Below, in pieces: positions 57,893-64,000 of a DNA stretch of 64,000 nucleotides. Each line of letters begins with the position of its first letter. The first letter of the stretch is position 1. Under the pieces are notes generated by a model. The model was not told the origin of the DNA. It worked only from the letters and a program-made list of their open reading frames with translations, and did not search any database. The stretch comes from Leptasterias polaris (lineage: Eukaryota > Echinodermata > Asteroidea > Forcipulatida > Asteriidae), in assembly GCA_037783415.1 (NCBI GenBank), contig JAZGTN010000026.1:372001-436000 (forward strand), read 5' to 3'. Position numbers and translations under genes: made by a program.

Positions 57893-59024
57893 GAAATATC
57901 ATATAGAGACCCCACAAATCTCCTTGGCTTATTTTGATTGTTGCAATCAAAATAAGCCTTGTTATTAATGTGCACAAATTCCCTGTTTTGTTGTTAATTG
58001 TTTGTTAGTTTGTTTGTTGGGTTGTTTGTTTGTTTGTTTTAAAAAAGAGGAATGGAGTTAATTTACTCTTCCAAAAATTAATGATACATTTACTTTCTCT
58101 TTACTTTTGTTTCCTGCAATCTGTCCGGGTTTGCATGGTTTTCCCTTAACATTATGAGTGACAGGCCAGCAGGACCAGTCAGCTTGTCATTTCACTAGTC
58201 CATCAGCTTTTGCACTAGTCCATTATTTCAAGAAATATGGTAGCCCATGTTGGACTCCTCCGTTGTATGCAACGGACACTGACGTTCTGCTAGGGCTAGA
58301 AATGGGGATGCTTTTTTTTTAACACTGAACTAACTAGCCAAATGGACCACTTGGAGATAATTTTGACTGGTCCTCATCAGTCTGGTCCTCATGTATTTTA
58401 ACTGGCATTTGGCCAGCGAACCACTGTAAGGGAGAAACTAGTGTGTGTACTACTGTGTGTAGCAAAGGGACTCATAAAAAACAGAAGACGTGTCATTAGT
58501 ATTGTGTGATAATTATACACCGGTGTCATTCAGCTAAATTTAAGTCATTCCTCAATCCCAAGGGAAATCAAACGAGGCTGCTGTCTTACATGGACTCATA
58601 ATAAAAACATCCTCGTGGGGTTCACGTAAATCCTCCTGGATACAGAGGAGCAATTAAAGTTACTTGATGTGCTCAAGGGCAGGTGTGATGGGTTTTGAGA
58701 GCCAGCTGCCAGAAAGATTGTATCCCAGTGGAGCCATCTTGTTTTTCTGTTCATACAAATCCACACAGCCAAGTTGAGGCTGGGAGCTTTTCTTAAGGAG
58801 GTTTCATATTTATCGCATTTTTTTTGGTGTGGATTAATATGGAGACTATCTCGGTGTTGAAGTACATTTGCCCCCCTAGCAAGTGATATTTTACATCATC
58901 TTTTGTATGGTCCTAAGGGGTTCAGCTGGTGATGTCATCATCAACCTAAATGACATCATTCAAATGCTGATATGCTAACAGGTACAGAAAATATAATAGA
59001 CAAGAGACAGTTGTTCAGTAGACT

Positions 59025-59144
59025 TGGTTCCAAGTCTGTGCTCGTGGTTTTTAGTCTACCTGATAGCCAATACATAATTGCCTGAAATAGCGCCCTCTTG
59101 TGGATTAACCTCCGTCTTTAACCTACGATCACAGACTTGGGAAC
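59025..59144. mobile_element. Foldback repeat
   Basis: TGGTTCCAAGTCTGTG (59025) pairs with CACAGACTTGGGAAC (59130). AGTCTGAGATTGCG / CGCGATCTCAGACTT at 59743-59835 forms a similar second pair. Confidence 0.5.
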
Positions 59145-59859
59145 ATTGTTTTTCGGTTTGTACACACCCTATGGCGAATTAGTCCAAAAGTGGACGGAAC
59201 ACTCTGATTGGTCAGAATCTCAGAAGCCGTCAATAAAATGCACATTCAAACTTGACCGTTTATACCACGGGATATAGTACAGAAATACAACATTGATGCA
59301 CATGTAACTAATCTGCCTCTGCTCAGTGATTCAACTTGCAGTTTGGAAACAAAAAACCCAAAGTGATTCTAGTTTTTAAATTCAAAATAAATAAAAAACT
59401 TTGGGAAAATCATTAGACGATTCCATTCAAATAAAGGGAACACAGTTTTTCGTCTAGTAGGGATCAGGTTATTTGTTATGTTTATTTTTCAATATTTTAA
59501 GAATACATCTAGTATTATTTTATGTATAAATTAGAAATAGCATACGTACAAAGCACTATAAAAATAAAAAACAATGACTCAATCGATTTTACAGAAAATG
59601 CTGAAGTGATTATAACCTATTGGGAATAGACGCAACCAACAGGAGTTTTGTGGCCTCCTGATTGGCCATCTCTCTGGCATAGTGTTGTTATGTAAATGTC
59701 AGTTGTGAATAAATGAATATCCCGTATACACAAGGGGGTCAAGTCTGAGATTGCGAGCTGAGACCGCGTGATAGCCATTCTGCGGGGGAAATTTTGTGTG
59801 GCTGATGCAGAGAAATAACCGCGATCTCAGACTTGAAATCAAGTCTAGTTGTTCAGTTG

Positions 59860-60082
59860 TTCTACAACTGAGTAAAAATTGTAATTGAACTTGTGAGCAG
59901 TGCACAATTTCAAAGAGGTACTGAACCACAAAAAAATTACTAAGCACCAAACAATTTTGCTCACTGAAAAGCGAACCAGCAAACTGTGCACGGTGTGTGG
60001 ATGGTTTCCTTCTCTCTTTTGCTAAGCAGAAATTTGTAAGCAATCATTTTTACTTAAGCAGCTCTAAGTTGCAATTGGGCTT
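59860..60082. mobile_element. Diverged M2-like MITE
   Basis: GCTAAGCAGAAATTTG, TTACTTAAGCAGCTCTAAG and TTGCAATTGGGCTTG at the right end. 60083-61190 shows no recognised feature. Confidence 0.45.
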
Positions 60083-61189
60083 GAATAGTTGCTGGCCGCT
60101 TTATTCATAATTATGATTTGTAATGTTATCACCAAAGTGACCATACTGGCACATTAGGTACAGTTCATACAACATTGTACATGAGTTGAGGGGGATGTAC
60201 AATTGTAAATTCTAATCATCATAAGGTGGGAACCATTGTCATGAAAAGCATACTTTTGAAATTTGAACGTAAAATATTGACTAGGAAACTTACCTTAAAT
60301 GCATCTTAGAGAAGAGGAAAGTTGGGGTGTGGGCAAGGGGGGGGCAGGGATACTGACACAACCAGTAATCAAGTTTCGGAAGGACAATCTTTTATCAAAG
60401 ACTCTTCTGTGACTGTTTTTCTATCCATTGGGATCCCCACCCTACCCCTATTCCCCCCTCAATAGTCCACCTGCTCTTCTATTCTTGTACTCCCTCATCT
60501 ATCCATCAAACATCATACATTCGTTTGTCACTCATCGCTACGCAAGCCTCTGTGGGTTTATTTGCAATGGGGGCATGTCAAAGCGCCACCAGTGCGCCTG
60601 GGCAAACACGCTGGCCGTTGAGTGGCTTCAATACATGTCATCTGGGCCAGAAGAAATCAGATTAGCTAATTGAATAGTTCCTTCAATTGCCATCAATTGG
60701 TGACACCTGGGACCTTTGCAGTGGTGGCTAGGGAGAAAAAGACATGTTTGGACCAGAAAATTTCAATAAATTACGTCGGTTTTATTTTTGACTGTGTGGA
60801 AAGCGTAGCTTTAGATGTGGGTTTCCAAGTTTTATAGGTCATTAAAGACTGTTATTTTGTCCTGTGACAGAGTGGGAGTTTAAACCCCCACAAGGAGGAC
60901 ATTTGTCCTTCAGTTTCCTGTCAAAATATTAGACTGAATGAGTCACGTTGGTTGATGAAAGAGAATGTGAAATCTTGCCGTTTGGTGGATTTCTTTTCAA
61001 AAACTCTTCCCCCAGCTGATAAACTATACATCTATGGAATGCAGAAACTGAAAGCATTTCCAGGCACACGGCTTCAAAATTAGTTTTTTGTGTGTGTTCT
61101 GCTGGCAACATTTCAAAGAAGTGTTTGGTAAGAAGTTCAGAATTAACTGCTGGCTTCTACTTACGAGTAGATGTTTTTGTGAAGAGAAT

Positions 61190-61435
61190 TTACTCATCGC
61201 ACCAGACTCAAGCTCTGGTGTTTTTGATCAGTAGAGTGTGGGTTCGAATCCCAGTCTTGACACTTGTGTCCTTGAGCAAGCGCTGAACCATTGTTGTTTG
61301 ATTCTTCGGACGGGATGTAAAGCTGTTGGTCCCCGTGTGTTGTGTAATGCATGTAAAAGAACCCGATACACTTATAGTAAAGAGAAGTAGTTTGCCGTGG
61401 TGTTTCTGGTTGGCCAGCAACCCGACCCCACCTTG
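61190..61435 (+). mobile_element. tRNA-Leu(CAA)-derived SINE
   Basis: CCAGACTCAAGCTCTGG is a perfect anticodon stem with CAA in the loop, followed by GTGGGTTCGAATCCCAGT (B box). The SINE body has TTGAGCAAGCGCTGAACCAT, GGACGGGATGTAAAGC and GTGTTTCTGGTTGGCC. Confidence 0.75.
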
Positions 61436-61667
61436 TTTACCTTACAAGGTTCATGTATTATATTATGGTCTTATAAAACCATTCTTAACAAGCTCCACCA
61501 AATTTGATATTTTTGCGCCAGGGGTGTCATTTATGACAGACATGGCACATTTTGAATCCTAAACCATAGTCCCTGTTCACAGTTGAAATGCCAACGCTGG
61601 CAAATTCCTTGGAAGTAGCTTCTTTTTTCCCCCACGGAAAAAGCTACCCCTACTAGGGGAATACTGT

Positions 61668-62113
61668 TTAAAGTTGGGTCTTAGATTGGTTTTTATCAAT
61701 GTAATGCTTATTTAGAGGCAAAACTATAAAGAAAGATACAATCAAAGGCACCTTGGAACGTTTCAGCTGAATACAGTGTCTAATTGCTAAAAAAAGAAAA
61801 ACCTGGCTTGGTATTTTCACAAGAACGTTGAATCCATCCACGTTTACCGAAATGACAGCGGGTACCAACCTCATCTCTGGCCGCAGTAATTGCAAATGGA
61901 CACCAACCCTCTGAAATCTGAGAAACGATATAAAGTACGCATCGTTTCTCCGATTCTGATGTTTTGGGGTGAAAAATTATGCAAACCATATTACTTCAAA
62001 GGGAATCCTTTCTCAAAATGGTTTATACTATCAACAGCTGCAGTGCTTCTCACCAAGTAAGTTTTGATGTAAATGTTTGGAGTACTTACCAATCTATGGC
62101 CCTACCTTTAAGT
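61668..62113. mobile_element. M1c MITE, reverse copy
   Basis: TTACCAATCTATGGCCCTACC at the right end mirrors the left end at 39557. CAACAGCTGCAGTGCTTCTC and GGTGAAAAATTATGC inside. Confidence 0.65.
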
Positions 62114-62263
62114 GAGATAACCATGGGGATAAGTGCGATTTCTCCCCCTGAGGAAACTGTGAGCACAAGGTGGCAGTTGGGAATCAGCTCTTTTGTCAAA
62201 CAGACTACACATTGTTTGTGTTTAATCACACAACTATAGTCAGAAATAAATACTGCATAATTT

Positions 62264-62317
62264 GGCAAGGGACAACATTTAGGCAAGGGACAACATTTAG
62301 GCAAGGGACAACATTTA
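62264..62317. repeat. 18-bp repeat x3
   Basis: GGCAAGGGACAACATTTA three times in a row. Confidence 0.93.
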
Positions 62318-63189
62318 GGGTTGGGAGAAGAATGCAGGAATGGGATTTGGCAGTTTTTTCTGAATTCAATTTTGTTTTTTCCTAAATCTCCCTGCGCCTT
62401 CAAAGTTTCTTGAAAGCAGTAAAAACAGTCACTTAATAGAGAAAGGAGAGAGTCCAACCCCATAGTTTTGTGTTTCTGGTGTTACACTACATGTAAGTCT
62501 TTAAACCATCTGAATAGTATTATCTGAGATTTTTGAGTCTCAAAGCCATTTTCGGGAATTTTCACATTCGGCAAATATCACCCCTGAGAATGCCTTTGTG
62601 CAGTGAAACACTTTCAGACAAAGAGAAAAAAAAGAGAAAAAAACCCGCAAAGGACTACATTAAGTAGTCTTGTGCTGAGAGAAAAGTAGTAAGTAATAGA
62701 TGAACACATTATGATGATATTCACTGCTCAGTCACTTTGGGGTTCATTCACTCCATGTACGTGTGTTCTGTTCCAACTGCAACAGACCTGCCAACTGTCT
62801 GTCCAGGTGGTCATAGCCGCAGGCTTTTTAACGATGGTTTTGACACTGATAGAAAAAAAAAAATGTTTGTATCTGTTTTATCGATTGCGTGCACAACCTT
62901 CTAACACTGCTTCGAAAGTAATCGCAGGGTTTGCCACATAACAATAGACTCTGCAAATGAAGTCACATAAGAGTTGTTTTCCTTTGGTTTGTTGAGTAAT
63001 TGCTGATTATAAAAGCGTGTTGAGGTCACACTGTGAGTGTCAGATTTCCAGGCATCACTCTTGGCACTATTTATCAATCTGATGTCATTCTCAAATTGTG
63101 TAAATTCTTCCTGACTGCCAGGAGAGTACATGTTACTCTCCCAGCTACATGTACTTGTAAATGTAGCACAGTTCACCGTGCAATAGATT

Positions 63190-63335
63190 CCTTGCACAGG
63201 CCGCCATGGAACAAACCATGGAAGCGTGCTTGTGTGCACGTACCACACACAACTCTCAGCCAATGCCATGCTCTTTTTTTTATCTCGGTGAGGGCGCTGT
63301 TTGAGTTTGTGCCTAAATGAAAGGGGGTCTATGAA
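63190..63335. mobile_element. Decayed relative of the 21102 MITE
   Basis: Shares AGGCCGCCAT, CACACACAACTCT-AGCCAAT and TGAGGGCGCTGTTTGAG with 21102-21238. The 158-residue minus ORF overlapping it is a chance frame. Confidence 0.5.
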
Positions 63336-63789
63336 AGGGGGTCTTTCATATCCATTCTTTGATGACATGCCCAACACAATTTAGTTGCAGCTTTTTCATC
63401 CTTCGAATCAGATCCCTCCCTCTCCGATCATGTCCAGTATTTGCACATTTTTGAGAATTTTTTGATCAATGGTACCCTCAACTTTCATCTGCAGCTCCAC
63501 ATTAGCTCAAGGGTTTCCATTCACAGAGGCTCTTTAGAGAGTTAATACAGTTTTGGATCCACTCCTGCAGCCTCCATGTGTGCATTTGAAGGGTACTGCA
63601 AGAAGAAATTTCAATGCTTTCAGACACTCAATTGTGCCTTCCCAAGATGGTTCTTGAAAATGTATGAGATGAAGAAGTGTAACACTTGATGCGAACCCTC
63701 GATCACAACTGTGCGCACATGCCGTCCGCACTTAACATACTTGAGGGCCATTTCACACAGGGCAACCAGGCAACCAATCCAGGCAATCT

Positions 63790-64000
63790 CCTGGCATGTT
63801 GTGGCCGAGCGGTTAAGAACACCGGATTCAAGCTCTGGTGTTTCTGATCAGCAGAGTATGGGTTCGAGTCCCGGTGTAGACACTTGTGTTCTTGAGCCAA
63901 GATGCTCTGCCATAACTGCTTTGTCCTTTGGATGGGACATTAAGCCGTATATGTCCCGTGTACTAGGATTGGTAGGTTAACCCCAGTGTTTCTGGTTCAC
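63790..64000 (+). mobile_element. tRNA-Leu(CAA)-derived SINE, runs off the window
   Basis: GTTGTGGCCGAGCGGTTAAG (A box) and TGGGTTCGAGTCCCGGTG (B box) with ATTCAAGC in the anticodon loop. The body AGATGCTCTGCCATAACTGC, GGATGGGACATTAAGCCG and GTGTTTCTGGTTCAC matches the 61190 copy. The SINE body and weak stem pairing argue against a working tRNA gene. Confidence 0.78.

Noticed and set aside
62901..63377. 158-residue minus-strand ORF
   Set aside because: It overlaps a decayed MITE related to 21102, shows no splice-supported structure and no family motif.

Overview
This is an animal nuclear genome window: AT-rich, intron-dense, full of short dispersed repeats, and without bacterial-style genes. 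The one confidently identified gene is the 3' two thirds of EXOC7 (exocyst subunit Exo70), on the + strand. Fourteen exons between 78 and 42346 splice with GT-AG borders and matching phases into a 1311-nt open frame (436 codons plus stop). It runs from the linker before the Exo70 core to the conserved C-terminal membrane-binding tail. The first exons (N-terminal coiled coil) lie upstream of the window. The protein and the style of the repeats suggest a marine deuterostome, probably an echinoderm. That is inference; no database was searched.

Layout: 1-7363 holds exons a-i in short introns that carry SINEs, MITE-like foldback elements, a LINE relic and a 66-bp minisatellite. 7364-17885 holds the two introns around exon j, both almost entirely satellite: 72 copies of a 52-bp unit, then 146 copies of an unrelated 35-bp unit. 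17886-19230 holds exons k and l. 19231-36265 is a 17-kb intron with many transposon remnants and a surprising extra exon-like segment (22424-22483) that repeats the end of exon l almost only through synonymous changes. Exons m (36266) and n (42244) finish the gene; a strong splice donor 42 nt after the stop suggests an intron in the 3' UTR.

42347-64000 is 3' UTR or intergenic DNA. It has tRNA-derived SINEs, MITEs with inverted ends, minisatellites and one weak exon candidate near 52.7 kb. No second gene could be established.

The most interesting items are the cryptic duplicate exon, the two consecutive satellite-filled introns with higher-order structure, and the evidence that the 52-bp satellite grew out of one arm of an inverted-repeat element. 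I found no convincing new multi-gene system.
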